A stretch of 42,128 nt of DNA from JAFARZ01 sp035651595. GTDB lineage: Bacteria; Actinomycetota; Actinomycetes; Streptosporangiales; Streptosporangiaceae. Of the stretch, positions 14,832 through 23,680 are shown one piece after another. The position numbers and the translations under genes were made by a program. Each line of letters begins with the position of its first letter. The first letter of the stretch is position 1. The notes under the pieces were generated by a model. It was not told where the DNA came from. It did not search any database and worked only from the letters and a program-made list of their open reading frames with translations. The DNA lies in NCBI GenBank assembly GCA_035651595.1, contig DASRFJ010000078.1:1-42128 (forward strand), written 5' to 3'.

Positions 14832-16811
14832 GACCAAGGCCTGAGCGAACTGCGCGGCATAGAGGCGCTGGTACGCGCCGCCGGCCGCGACGAGTTCCTC
14901 GTGAGTCCCCTGCTCGACGATCGCGCCGTGCTCCATGACCAGGATCAGGTCGGCGTCCCTGATCGTGGACAGCCGGTGCGCGATGATGAAGCTGGTCCGG
15001 CCCTGCCGGAGCTTGCGCATTGCGCGCTGGATCAGCACCTCGGTGCGGGTGTCGACCGAGCTGGTCGCCTCGTCCAGGATGAGGATGGCCGGCTCGGCGA
15101 GGAACGCGCGGGCGATCGTGAGCAGCTGCTTCTCGCCCGCGGAGATGTTGGACCCCTCGTCGTCGAGCACCGTGTCGTAGCCGTCGGGCAGCGTGCGGAC
15201 GAAGTGGTCCACGTGCGTGGCCTTGGCGGCGCGAACGATTGCCTCCTCCGATGCGCCGAGCGCGCCGTACGCGATGTTCTCCCGGATAGTGCCGCCGAAC
15301 ACCCACGCGTCCTGGAGCACCATCCCGGTCTTGGCGCGAAGGCCCTCGCGGGTCATGTCGGCGACGTTGACGCCGTCGACCGTGATGCGCCCGCCGGTCA
15401 CCTCGTAGAACCGCATGAGCAGGTTGACCAGCGTGGTCTTGCCTGCTCCGGTCGGGCCGACGATCGCGACCGTCTGGCCGGGCTCGACCTTGAGCGACAG
15501 GTCGTCGATCAGCGGGACGTCCGGGTTGTAGCGGAACGACACGTGCTCGAACGCGACCCTGCCATCGATTGCGGCCGGGGTGATCGCGTTCGGCAGGTCC
15601 GGCTCCTGCTCCTGCGCGTCGAGTAGGGCGAACACTCGCTCAGCCGACGCCACGCCGGACTGGAGCATGTTCGCCATCGACGCCACCTGGTTCAGCGGCT
15701 GGGAGAACTGGCGGGAGTACTGGATGAACGCCTGCACCTCGCCGAGGCTGAGCGCGCCGGACGCCACCCGGAGCCCGCCGACGACCGCGACGAGCACGTA
15801 GTTGATGTTGCCGATGAACATCATCGCTGGCTGCATCGCCCCCGCGATGAACTGCGCGCGGAAGCTTGCGTTGTACAGCGTGTCGTTGTGCTGGTCGAAC
15901 GTCTCCGCGGCCTCGCTTTGCCGGCCGAAGACCTTCACCAGCGTGTGCCCGGTGTACATCTCCTCGATGTGCCCGTTGAGCTTGCCGGTGGTGCTCCATT
16001 GCTTGATGAACTGCGGCTTGGACTTCTTCGCCACGAAGCGCGCGATCCCGATCGACAGCGGCACGGTGACCAGAGCGATCAGCGCGAGCAGCCAGGAGAT
16101 CCAGATCATGAACGCGAGCACGCCGACAATCGTGAGCACCGAGAGGATCAGCTGGCTGAGCGTCTGCTGCATGTTCTGCGCCAGGTTGTCGATGTCGTTC
16201 GTGACCCGGCTGAGCACCTCGCCGCGCGGCAGCCCGTCGAAGTAGCTGAGCGGCAGCCTGGCGAGCTTCTCCTGGGCCTGCTCCCGCAGCCGGAACATGG
16301 CGCGCTGCACGATGCGCGCGGTCATCCGGCCCTGGATGGAGCCGAGCAGCAGCGACACGAGGTAGATCAGCGCGACGACGCCCAGCACGCGGCCGAGGGC
16401 GTCGAAATCGATGCCGTGCCCGGGATGCAGCTGGAGCGAGCCGATCAGGTCCGCCCGGGTACCCTGGCCGTGGGTCCGCAGATACTGGACCGTGGCCGAC
16501 TGCGTCGTGCCCGGCGGCAGGTTCTTGCTGATGAACCCCGCGAAGATGATGTTGGTGGCGTCGCCGAGGACCTTCGGCCCCCACACGGAAGCGGCCACCG
16601 AGCCCGTGGCGCAGATGACGCTGACGATCATCAGCGCGCGTTCGGGCCGCAGCAGCGAGAGCAGACGGCGCAGCGAGCCCTTGAAATCCTTTGCGCGCTC
16701 AAGCGACGGCCCGCTCATCCACCGCGCGGGCCCGGCCGCGGGTGGCCCGCCCGGGCCCGGGCCGCGGGCGGCGCTCGGCCGCTCCCCGTTGACCCGGCCT
16801 TGCCCGTTCAC
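14826..16811 (-). CDS. ABC exporter subunit 2 (TMD-NBD), canonical-ATPase half
   Basis: A 661-aa half-transporter with a 45-residue Pro/Gly-rich cytoplasmic extension, six membrane helices and a C-terminal nucleotide-binding domain. Walker A is GPTGAGKTT, Walker B ILILDEATSSVD retains the catalytic Glu, and the H-loop is AHRLSTIR. The signature motif is SAGEKQ rather than SGGQ. Paired with subunit 1, which has the opposite defects, this predicts one degenerate and one competent ATP site, as in heterodimeric exporters such as TM287/288. GTG 16811 overlaps the upstream stop in a GTGA junction, so the halves are translationally coupled. The region between helices 1 and 2 holds a long extracellular loop. 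Probable multidrug or lipid exporter; substrate unknown. Confidence 0.93.
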   Translation of the reverse strand: MNGQGRVNGERPSAARGPGPGGPPAAGPARWMSGPSLERAKDFKGSLRRLLSLLRPERALMIVSVICATGSVAASVWGPKVLGDATNIIFAGFISKNLPPGTTQSATVQYLRTHGQGTRADLIGSLQLHPGHGIDFDALGRVLGVVALIYLVSLLLGSIQGRMTARIVQRAMFRLREQAQEKLARLPLSYFDGLPRGEVLSRVTNDIDNLAQNMQQTLSQLILSVLTIVGVLAFMIWISWLLALIALVTVPLSIGIARFVAKKSKPQFIKQWSTTGKLNGHIEEMYTGHTLVKVFGRQSEAAETFDQHNDTLYNASFRAQFIAGAMQPAMMFIGNINYVLVAVVGGLRVASGALSLGEVQAFIQYSRQFSQPLNQVASMANMLQSGVASAERVFALLDAQEQEPDLPNAITPAAIDGRVAFEHVSFRYNPDVPLIDDLSLKVEPGQTVAIVGPTGAGKTTLVNLLMRFYEVTGGRITVDGVNVADMTREGLRAKTGMVLQDAWVFGGTIRENIAYGALGASEEAIVRAAKATHVDHFVRTLPDGYDTVLDDEGSNISAGEKQLLTIARAFLAEPAILILDEATSSVDTRTEVLIQRAMRKLRQGRTSFIIAHRLSTIRDADLILVMEHGAIVEQGTHEELVAAGGAYQRLYAAQFAQALVS

Positions 16812-18526
16812 GCTGCCTCCTGCTCGGTGAGCTGCGAGAGCACGATCTCGCGGTACGTCTCGTTGGATTCCATCAGTTCCCCGTGTGTCCCCTGGCCGAC
16901 GATGCGGCCGCTGTCGAGCACGATGATCCGGTCGGCGTTGCGGATCGTGCTGACCCGCTGCGCGACGATGACGACCGTGGCCTGCCGCGTCTCGGTCGCG
17001 AGGCGCGCGCGCAGCGCCGCGTCGGTCGCGTAGTCGAGCGCGGAGAACGAGTCGTCGAACAGGTAGATGTCCGGGTTGTGCACCAGCGCCCTGGCGATGG
17101 CGAGCCGCTGGCGCTGGCCGCCGGACACGTTCGTGCCACCTTGGCTGACCTGCGCGTCCAGGTCTTGTACGAAGTTGGCCTGCGCGATGTCTAGCGCGCG
17201 CCATAGCTGCTCGTCGGTGGCGTCCGGCTGGCCGTACCGGAGGTTGGACGCGATCGTGCCGGTGAACAGGTAGGGCTTTTGCGGCACGATCGCGATCGTC
17301 TTGGCCAGGACGTCCGGGTCGAGGTCCTTGACGTCGACGCCGCCGACCTTGACGCTGCCGCCGGTCGCGTCGAACAGCCGCGGGATGAGGTTGAGCAGCG
17401 TGGTCTTGCCGCTGCCCGTGCTGCCGATGATCGCGGTGACCTCCCCCGGCTCGGCACTGAGCGTGATGTTGCACAGCACCGGCTGCTCCGCGCCCGGGTA
17501 GCGGAACTCGACGTCCGTCAGCTCCAGGTGACCCGTGGTTTCCGTCCTTTTTATCGGAACGACGGGTGGTACCACGCTCGAATCCGTGTCCAGGACCTCC
17601 TGGATGCGTTCCGCGCAGACTTCGGCCCGCGGGATCATCATCAGCATGAAGGTGGACATCATCACGGCCATCAGCACCTGGAGCAGGTACGAGAGGAACG
17701 CGGTGAGCGCGCCCACCTGCATCCGGCCGTCGTTGATCAGGTGACCGCCGAACCACAGCACGGCGACGCTGGACACGTTCACCACCGACATCACCGACGG
17801 GAACATCAGGCCCATCCATTTGCCGGCGCCGAACGCCACCTGGTACAGCTCCCCGTTCGCGTCCTTGAAGCGCGCCTGTTCGGGCTGGTCCCTGACGAAG
17901 GCGCGGATCACCCGGATGCCGGTGATCTGCTCGCGGAGCACCCGGTTGATGCCGTCGATGCGGGTCTGCATCAGCTTGAACAGCGGGCGCATCTTGCTCA
18001 CCAGGAACGTCACGATCGCGCCGAGCACCGGCACGATGATCAGCAGCAGCGAGGAGAGCGTGACGTTCTGGTTCAACGCCATGATCACCGCGCCGACGCC
18101 CATGATGGGCGCGGACAGCATCATCGTCAGCGCCATCACGACCAGCATCTGCACCTGCTGCACGTCGTTGGTCGTCCTGGTGATCAGGCTCGGCGTGCCG
18201 AACCGGCCGACCTCGCGGGTGGAGAAGCTCTGCACCCTCGTGAACAGGGCTTTGCGGATATCCCGGCCGAGCGCCATCGAGGTCTTGGCGCCGAAGTACA
18301 CGGCGATCGTGGCGCACACGATCTGGCCGGCCGCGATGGCCAGCATCACGCCGCCGGTGCCGAGGATGTAGTGCGTGTCTCCCTTGACCACGCCGTTGTC
18401 GATGATGTCGGCGTTCAGGGTAGGCAGGTACAGCGCGGCCAGTGTCTGGAGGAACTGGGCGACGATGACGATCGTCAGCCCGGTCCGGTACGGGCGCAGA
18501 AAGCTCCGCGCGAGTTTGAACAGCAC
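16808..18526 (-). CDS. ABC exporter subunit 1 (TMD-NBD), degenerate-ATPase half
   Basis: A 572-aa half-transporter with six membrane helices and a C-terminal nucleotide-binding domain. It has Walker A GSTGSGKTT and a canonical signature SGGQRQRLAIARA. The residue after the Walker B Asp is Asp492 (YLFDDSFSALD) instead of Glu, and the H-loop His is Gln523 (VAQRVSTIR). The same two replacements mark the non-catalytic half of the heterodimeric exporter TM287/288. It starts at GTG 18526, 25 bases after the TetR stop, and its end overlaps subunit 2 by four bases. The three genes form one operon, probably repressed by the TetR protein until a toxic ligand is present. Confidence 0.93.
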   Translation of the reverse strand: MLFKLARSFLRPYRTGLTIVIVAQFLQTLAALYLPTLNADIIDNGVVKGDTHYILGTGGVMLAIAAGQIVCATIAVYFGAKTSMALGRDIRKALFTRVQSFSTREVGRFGTPSLITRTTNDVQQVQMLVVMALTMMLSAPIMGVGAVIMALNQNVTLSSLLLIIVPVLGAIVTFLVSKMRPLFKLMQTRIDGINRVLREQITGIRVIRAFVRDQPEQARFKDANGELYQVAFGAGKWMGLMFPSVMSVVNVSSVAVLWFGGHLINDGRMQVGALTAFLSYLLQVLMAVMMSTFMLMMIPRAEVCAERIQEVLDTDSSVVPPVVPIKRTETTGHLELTDVEFRYPGAEQPVLCNITLSAEPGEVTAIIGSTGSGKTTLLNLIPRLFDATGGSVKVGGVDVKDLDPDVLAKTIAIVPQKPYLFTGTIASNLRYGQPDATDEQLWRALDIAQANFVQDLDAQVSQGGTNVSGGQRQRLAIARALVHNPDIYLFDDSFSALDYATDAALRARLATETRQATVVIVAQRVSTIRNADRIIVLDSGRIVGQGTHGELMESNETYREIVLSQLTEQEAA

Positions 18527-18551
18527 TGTCGTTGGGTCCCCTCGTAAATGT

Positions 18552-19190
18552 TTATGCCGCGTGGCGAGTGGCCTTATCGCGAGCCGCGGCCATGGGCGCG
18601 ATCAGGTCGAACGCCTCACGGAGCAAGGCGCGGTAGTCGGCGTTGTCGTCATTCAGCCAGCGGTGGATAACGACGCGATTGGCGCCGCAGTACGTCGATG
18701 CCAGCAGTCGCGGGAAGAGATCACCGGGCGGTGAGCCTATGCGTTCGGCGATGGCTTCGGCAAGGGAATTTTCCCGGGCGACCACGGCCTTGAAGAACTC
18801 CCCGCGCAGGGCCGGCGTGTGCATGATCAGCCGGACGAACTCCTTGCGCTCCGCCTCTTCGACCTCGCCGCCGGGGTCGTTCGCGATCATCGCGCCGCGG
18901 ATGGCGTCGGCGAGTGGCTCCTGCGGCGAACGCTTGCGCAACTCGTCGCCGAGCGCGGTGGCCCGGTCGGCGGCCACCGCGCAGATGGCCTCAGGGACCG
19001 AGGAAAAGTAGTTGTTGTAGGTTCGCGGCGAGACGCCCGCCTCGGCCGCGATGTCCGGGACGCGGACGTTCTCGATGCCATGGTTGAGCGCGAGCCTCGT
19101 CGCGGCCTCGCACAGCGCTTCGCGCGTCTCGGCCTTCTTCCGTTCGCGCAGCCCCGGAGGATGATCCCCGTGATGGTTTTCCCCGTCCAT
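18552..19190 (-). CDS. TetR-family repressor of the exporter operon
   Basis: A 212-aa regulator. Residues about 14-62 form a TetR helix-turn-helix (RKKAETREALCEAATRLAL, then VPDIAAEAGVSPRTYNNYFS); the remainder is a ligand-binding helical domain ending with a basic tail. ATG 19190 is preferred over the in-frame GTG 19223, because the latter falls inside a perfect palindrome (19213-19227) that is the likely operator. It is the first gene of a TetR-exporter-exporter operon, a common autoregulated drug-efflux arrangement. Inducer unknown. Confidence 0.9.
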   Translation of the reverse strand: MDGENHHGDHPPGLRERKKAETREALCEAATRLALNHGIENVRVPDIAAEAGVSPRTYNNYFSSVPEAICAVAADRATALGDELRKRSPQEPLADAIRGAMIANDPGGEVEEAERKEFVRLIMHTPALRGEFFKAVVARENSLAEAIAERIGSPPGDLFPRLLASTYCGANRVVIHRWLNDDNADYRALLREAFDLIAPMAAARDKATRHAA

Positions 19191-19212
19191 GCCGCCGAGC
19201 GTACCGCCAACC

Positions 19213-19227
19213 TTGCGTGCCACGCAA
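19213..19227 (-). promoter_or_regulatory. TetR operator 1
   Basis: TTGCGTGCCACGCAA is a perfect palindrome with one central C, 23 bases upstream of the chosen TetR start. Confidence 0.65.
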
Positions 19228-19229
19228 AT

Positions 19230-19244
19230 TTACGCGCCGCGCAA
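19230..19244 (-). promoter_or_regulatory. TetR operator 2
   Basis: TTACGCGCCGCGCAA has the same length and centre as operator 1, with one mismatch between arms. The centres are 17 bp apart, suggesting two dimers bound on partly different faces of the DNA. Confidence 0.5.
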
Positions 19245-19373
19245 CGTTTGCCCCAGCGACGCGGCGCGGCGCGTTTAACACTACGGATGTCTTGTTACCC
19301 GAACGGTGGGGACAAACGGGGTCATAAGGGCCCGCCTGGCCCTCCGAACGGGTACCAAGACACGTGTAGCGTT

Positions 19374-19388
19374 ACCAGTGGGACTGGT
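19374..19388. repeat. Inverted repeat ACCAGT/ACTGGT
   Basis: Two perfect 6-base arms around GGG in the otherwise featureless gap between the TetR and LacI genes. Possibly a terminator or operator. Confidence 0.3.
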
Positions 19389-19461
19389 GAGGGCGCGTGT
19401 CCGAGAGGTGGGCGATCAGCATTGGCTCAACCTAACGGGCGAAACAATTGTGAAACAGCCC

Positions 19462-19490
19462 TTGACCACGGGGCACGGTTGCGTGACACT
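19462..19490 (+). promoter_or_regulatory. Putative promoter of the lacI-GH51 operon
   Basis: TTGACC (-35) and GACACT (-10, matching three of six consensus bases) are separated by 17 bases. The predicted start point near 19497 lies just before the palindrome 19502-19517, which would suit repression. Confidence 0.35.
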
Positions 19491-19501
19491 CGGCAGTATC
19501 A

Positions 19502-19517
19502 GAGCGAACGTTCGCTC
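19502..19517. promoter_or_regulatory. LacI-type operator GAGCGAACGTTCGCTC
   Basis: A perfect 16-bp palindrome with a central CG, the usual form of LacI-family operators, 129 bases upstream of the lacI start and just downstream of a possible promoter. Likely autoregulatory. Confidence 0.6.
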
Positions 19518-19645
19518 AGGCATCGCGCGGCGTCTCTGTGCGGGGACGCGGCAGGGGTGCCGGAGGGCGTAACGCTGGCAGCGTTGCGCCCTCAACTGTG
19601 ACACGTGTGTGCCACGGTGCACAAGAGACACGAAAGGTGGTGGCG

Positions 19646-20701
19646 GTGGCGCGGCGTCGGTATGTCTCGATCAAGGAAGTCGCGGCGCGCGCCGGCGTCA
19701 GCTTCCAGACCGCGAGCAAGGTGCTCAATGGCGGCGACGTACGGGTGTCCGCGGAGACAGCGGAGCGGATCCTCGCCGCGGCGGACGAACTCGGATACCG
19801 GCCCAACACCATCGCCCGCAGCCTCGTGCAACGGGCGAGCGCCACCATCGGGCTCGTCGCCAGCGACGCGACCGACGTCGCGGTCACGCAGGCCTCGGTG
19901 GCCGCCGAACAAGCGGCACGGCACCACGGTCACGCGGTGCTCGTCGGGCACCTGCCAGCCGGCGGCGCGGATGGCGCGGCCATCGTGCGGACGCTGATCG
20001 AGCGCCGGGTCGACGGCATCATCGTCGCGGCGCCCGAGGTCGAGGAGGACACGGCGGTCGCTGACCTGCTGCGCAGGTACGTGCCGTCGGTCAGCCTTCA
20101 GGCGGTACCAGGCGGCGGCGTCCCGCTGGTCGGCTCCAACCACCGGGAGACCGGACGGCTGGCGACCGCGCACCTGATCGGGCTCGGACACGCCTCGGTC
20201 GGCACGGTCACCGGGCTGTTCCGGCGCCGGGTGACGCGCAGCCGGCTGCACGGGTACGAGGACGCGCTGCGCGCCGCGGGCATCGAGCCCGGCGAGGATC
20301 TGGTCGCCGAGGGCGACTGGACCCCGCACGGCGGGGCGGCCGCGACCCGGCTGCTGCTCGAACGTTCGCCCGAGCTGACCGCGATCTTCGTGCACAGCGA
20401 CACGATGGCCATCGGGGTGCTCAGCGCGCTGTGGCAGGCCGGCCGCCGGGTGCCCGCCGACGTCGCGGTGGTGAGCTGCGACGACATCCCGTTCGCCGAG
20501 TTCCTCACGCCGCCGCTGAGCACGGTGCGCATCCCGCTGGCGGAGACCGGGCGGCAGGCGGTCGAGCTACTGCTGCGCGCCATCGGCGGTGAACCGGTGC
20601 CGGAGAAGACCCCGTTGCTCCCCGTCGAGCTGATCGTCCGCGGCTCGTGCGGCGGTGCGGTGCCCACCAGGACGGCAGCGGCCTCGAGTGACCAGAGGTG
20701 A
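19646..20701 (+). CDS. LacI-family repressor of arabinoside module 1
   Basis: A 351-aa regulator. The N-terminal helix-turn-helix (VSIKEVAARAGVSFQTASK) is followed by a hinge helix (PNTIARSLV) and a periplasmic-binding-protein-like sugar domain ending in the PPLSTVRIPLAETGRQAVEL segment typical of LacI effector domains. GTG 19646 is chosen because GAAAGG lies eight bases upstream; earlier in-frame codons lack ribosome-binding signals. It starts 17 bases ahead of the GH51 gene and is probably co-transcribed with the whole module. It likely senses an arabinose-containing sugar and binds the GAACGTTC-centred palindrome upstream. Confidence 0.93.
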   Translation: MARRRYVSIKEVAARAGVSFQTASKVLNGGDVRVSAETAERILAAADELGYRPNTIARSLVQRASATIGLVASDATDVAVTQASVAAEQAARHHGHAVLVGHLPAGGADGAAIVRTLIERRVDGIIVAAPEVEEDTAVADLLRRYVPSVSLQAVPGGGVPLVGSNHRETGRLATAHLIGLGHASVGTVTGLFRRRVTRSRLHGYEDALRAAGIEPGEDLVAEGDWTPHGGAAATRLLLERSPELTAIFVHSDTMAIGVLSALWQAGRRVPADVAVVSCDDIPFAEFLTPPLSTVRIPLAETGRQAVELLLRAIGGEPVPEKTPLLPVELIVRGSCGGAVPTRTAAASSDQR

Positions 20702-20718
20702 CTAGCGGAGGAGGTTCT

Positions 20719-22221
20719 GTGACCCGGATCGCGATCGACCCATCCCGGCCGGTGGGCCGGCTTGACCGGAAGGTGTTCGGCGGCTTTGTGGAGCACCTGG
20801 GACGGTGCATCTACGGCGGCCTGTACGACGAGGGCTCGCCGCTGAGTGACGACCGCGGATTCCGCAAGGACGTGCTCGGGCTGCTGCGCGAACTCAGGAT
20901 GGGCGTGCTCCGCTGGCCGGGCGGGAACTTCGTGAGCAACTATCACTGGATCGACGGCATCGGCCCTAAAGACGGCCGGCCCCGCAGGCCGGAACTCGCC
21001 TGGGGCGGCGAGGAGTCCAACCGGTTCGGCACCGACGAGTACCTCGCGTACTGCGCCGAACTGGACACCGAGCCGTACATCTGCCTGAACATGGGCACCG
21101 GCACGCTCGCCGAGGCGCTGGACTGGGTCGAGTACTGCAACGGCACGCGGGACACCTACTGGGCCAGGCGTCGCAGGGAGAACGGCCGGGACGAACCATG
21201 GCGGGTCACCTACTGGGGCCTGGGCAACGAGATGTACGGCGACTGGCAGGTGGGCGCGCTGTCCGCCGAGGAATACGTCCGCGAAGCCAGCCGGTGGGCG
21301 CGCGCGATCAGGATGCTCGACCCGGACGCGAAGCTGGTCAGCTGCGGGATGAACGGCTGGAACGACTGGGACCGGGTCGTCATCGACGGGATGGCCCCGC
21401 TGGTCGACTACCACTCGGTGCATATCTACACCGGCAGCGCGGACTACTGGACGAACGTTCTGGCACCGCACCAGGCCGAGCGCGCCATCGATTGCACCCG
21501 TACCCTGCTCCGGCGAGCCGCCTACCGGCACAAGCTCGCCGAGCCACCGCGGATCGCCTACGACGAGTGGAACGTCTGGTACCGCCAGATGACCGGAGCG
21601 CTCGAGGAGCGCTACGACTTCACCGACGCGCTGGCTGTGGCAACGTACCTGAACATCTTCGTCCGGAACTGCGATTGGGTCCGCATCGCAAACCTCGCGC
21701 AAATGGTGAACGCCATAGCCCCGGTCGTCACCGCGCCGGAGGCCGCCGCCGTGCAGCCGATCTGGTATCCGGTGCTGCTGCACGCCCAGGCCGCGCTTGA
21801 TTTCGCGGTGGATGTGCACGTCACCGGGCCGACGGTGGACGCGGAACTGTCCACGGGGCCGAGCCGGTGGCCGCACCGGGTGACGGATCTCGGCCCGTTC
21901 ACGCTGATCGACGCGGCCGCTTCTGTTAGCGCTAACACCGGCGCGGCCGGCGGGGTTGGCGGCCGGGTGGCGGTGACGATGGTCAACCGGAGCCCGGATG
22001 CCGCGGAAACCGTCGAGATCGTCGTGCGCGATCACCATTTCGAGGATGAAGCGACGGTCAGAACTGTAACCACAGAACGTTCGGATGTATCCCGAGTGCT
22101 GGCCGAAGTGGAGACAGCAACCGTGGAGCACGACTCTGTAGCGGCGAAGAACGGGGTTCTGGCGATCACGCTGCCGGCCCGCTCCTTCACCGTCATCGAG
22201 GCGGCGCTGGCCGCCGGCTAG
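20719..22221 (+). CDS. abfA: GH51 alpha-L-arabinofuranosidase
   Basis: A 500-aa cytoplasmic exo-glycosidase without signal peptide. The (beta/alpha)8 domain carries GGNFVSNYHW (68-77), the acid/base Glu171 in YWGLGNEMYG and the nucleophile Glu283 in AYDEWNVW, all diagnostic of GH51. A C-terminal beta-sandwich follows from about 390. It removes terminal alpha-L-arabinofuranose from arabino-oligosaccharides imported by the adjoining ABC system. GTG 20719 is chosen because GGAGGAGG precedes it by four bases. A LacI-type palindrome lies within its 3' part at 21924-21937. Confidence 0.96.
   Translation: MTRIAIDPSRPVGRLDRKVFGGFVEHLGRCIYGGLYDEGSPLSDDRGFRKDVLGLLRELRMGVLRWPGGNFVSNYHWIDGIGPKDGRPRRPELAWGGEESNRFGTDEYLAYCAELDTEPYICLNMGTGTLAEALDWVEYCNGTRDTYWARRRRENGRDEPWRVTYWGLGNEMYGDWQVGALSAEEYVREASRWARAIRMLDPDAKLVSCGMNGWNDWDRVVIDGMAPLVDYHSVHIYTGSADYWTNVLAPHQAERAIDCTRTLLRRAAYRHKLAEPPRIAYDEWNVWYRQMTGALEERYDFTDALAVATYLNIFVRNCDWVRIANLAQMVNAIAPVVTAPEAAAVQPIWYPVLLHAQAALDFAVDVHVTGPTVDAELSTGPSRWPHRVTDLGPFTLIDAAASVSANTGAAGGVGGRVAVTMVNRSPDAAETVEIVVRDHHFEDEATVRTVTTERSDVSRVLAEVETATVEHDSVAAKNGVLAITLPARSFTVIEAALAAG
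21924..21937. promoter_or_regulatory. LacI-type operator TGTTAGCGCTAACA inside the GH51 gene
   Basis: A perfect 14-bp palindrome with central CG, lower in GC than its surroundings and encoded across non-conserved linker codons near the end of GH51. It lies about 330 bases before the binding-protein gene and could control an internal promoter or act as an auxiliary operator. Confidence 0.5.
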
Positions 22222-22269
22222 CCGCAACTGAACGCCGCATCAACGCAAAATCAGAGGAGTTCAGCGCAG

Positions 22270-23655
22270 ATGAGAACACGATTCCGGCAAATATTGCCGG
22301 TTCTTGCTGGAGTATCCGCCGTATCGCTGCTCGCCGCGTGCAGCAGTTCGTCGCCGTCGTCGTCTGCTTCGCTCCCGGGCAGCAGCGCGTCGAGCGCGAC
22401 CCCGAGCTCGAGCGTGAGCGTGGTCGCGGGCGGTTCCTGCGGGGCCAACGCGACGAAAATTACCTTCTGGGCCTGGGTGCCGGGTATGGGACGCGCGGTC
22501 ACCGAGTTCAACAAGACGCACCCGAACATCTGCGTCACGCAGGAGGACCTCGGCGCGGGCGACCCCGAGTACGTCGCGATCACCAACGCGCTCAAGGCCG
22601 GCTCCGGCGCGCCCGATGTCGCCGAAGTCGAGTTCGACGAGCTCCCGTCCTTCGAGGTCACGCACAGCGTGGTGGACCTCGTGCCGTACGGTGCGAACAA
22701 CTACAAGTCCGACTTCGTGCCGTGGGCATGGTCCGAGGTCAGCCAGGGCAGCTCGGTCTACGCGATGCCCGGCGACGCCGGCCCGATGGCCTTCTACTAC
22801 AACTCGAACCTGCTGGCCAAGTACCACATCACTCCACCGACGACCTGGGCGCAGTTCGCCACCGCGGCGGCGGCGCTGCACAAGGCCGACCCGGGCGCGT
22901 ACATCACGAACTTCTCCGCGGTCGACCTCCAGTGGATCATGTCGCTGATGGCGCAGGACAACGCGTGGCCGTTCCAGTACAGCGGCGGCAGCAACGTGAC
23001 CATCAACTGGACCGGGCCCGCCCAGATGGCGTTCGCCAAGTACTGGCAGAACCTGCTGGCCGCGCACGAGGTGAACGCGACGACCGACGTGTCCGCGACC
23101 TCGTTCGCCGACATGGACAAGGGCATCGACGCTAGCTGGCTCGCCTCCGCGTGGGGCCCGTCCTACTTCGCGCCCGACGCCAAATCCTCGATCGGCGACT
23201 GGCGCGCCGCCGCACTGCCGCAGTGGACGGCGGGCGCAAACGTGGCCGCCAACTGGGGCGGCTCGACCTACCCGGTCTTCGCCCAGAGCAAGCACCCGGC
23301 GCAGGCCGCCGCGTTCGCCGAGTGGCTGAACGGCACGTCGGACTCGTGGAACATCACGAAGACGGCCCCGTCGCTGCTGTTCCCCACGTTCGTGCCGCTG
23401 CTCAACGACCCGAGCTACAAGCAGCTGAACATCCCGCTGTCCGGGACGTCGAACCCCAACGAGGCGTTCACCTCGGCGGCGTCGCAGATCACCGCCGACC
23501 AGTGGCCGCCGTTCATGACCGAAGCGCTGAATGAGGCGTCGACCGTCTTCGCCGGCGTCATGAACGGCAAACAGACCCTCCAGGCGGCGTTCACCAATTT
23601 CCAGAACGTCCTGGTCAGCTACGCCAAGACGCAGGGTTTCACGGTCTCGACCTGA
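22270..23655 (+). CDS. ABC sugar-binding lipoprotein, CUT1 family (module 1)
   Basis: A 461-aa family 1 solute-binding protein. The signal ends in a LLAAC lipobox with lipidated Cys24, followed by a Ser-rich tether (25-55). The mature part begins KITFWAWVPG and has the MPGDAGPMAFYYNSNLLAKY segment common to binding proteins for oligosaccharides. GAGGAG precedes ATG 22270 by ten bases. It would deliver arabino-oligosaccharides to the two permeases that follow. A stem-loop in the downstream gap may raise its expression relative to the permeases. Confidence 0.94.
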   Translation: MRTRFRQILPVLAGVSAVSLLAACSSSSPSSSASLPGSSASSATPSSSVSVVAGGSCGANATKITFWAWVPGMGRAVTEFNKTHPNICVTQEDLGAGDPEYVAITNALKAGSGAPDVAEVEFDELPSFEVTHSVVDLVPYGANNYKSDFVPWAWSEVSQGSSVYAMPGDAGPMAFYYNSNLLAKYHITPPTTWAQFATAAAALHKADPGAYITNFSAVDLQWIMSLMAQDNAWPFQYSGGSNVTINWTGPAQMAFAKYWQNLLAAHEVNATTDVSATSFADMDKGIDASWLASAWGPSYFAPDAKSSIGDWRAAALPQWTAGANVAANWGGSTYPVFAQSKHPAQAAAFAEWLNGTSDSWNITKTAPSLLFPTFVPLLNDPSYKQLNIPLSGTSNPNEAFTSAASQITADQWPPFMTEALNEASTVFAGVMNGKQTLQAAFTNFQNVLVSYAKTQGFTVST

Positions 23656-23680
23656 CCTGAGCCGCGATAAGGCGTGCCGT

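Noticed and set aside
14821..14860. Response-regulator gene next to the histidine kinase
   Set aside because: The kinase stop overlaps the convergent exporter gene; no receiver domain is encoded in either direction.
16812..18317. Upstream extension of exporter subunit 2 giving a 1163-residue frame
   Set aside because: The extension is an out-of-frame shadow of subunit 1. The GTG at 16811 with a four-base overlap is the natural start.
19280..19420. Possible third, degenerate copy of the repeat element near GTTACCC at 19294
   Set aside because: Only short matches to the terminal sequence; no matching interior or opposite end.
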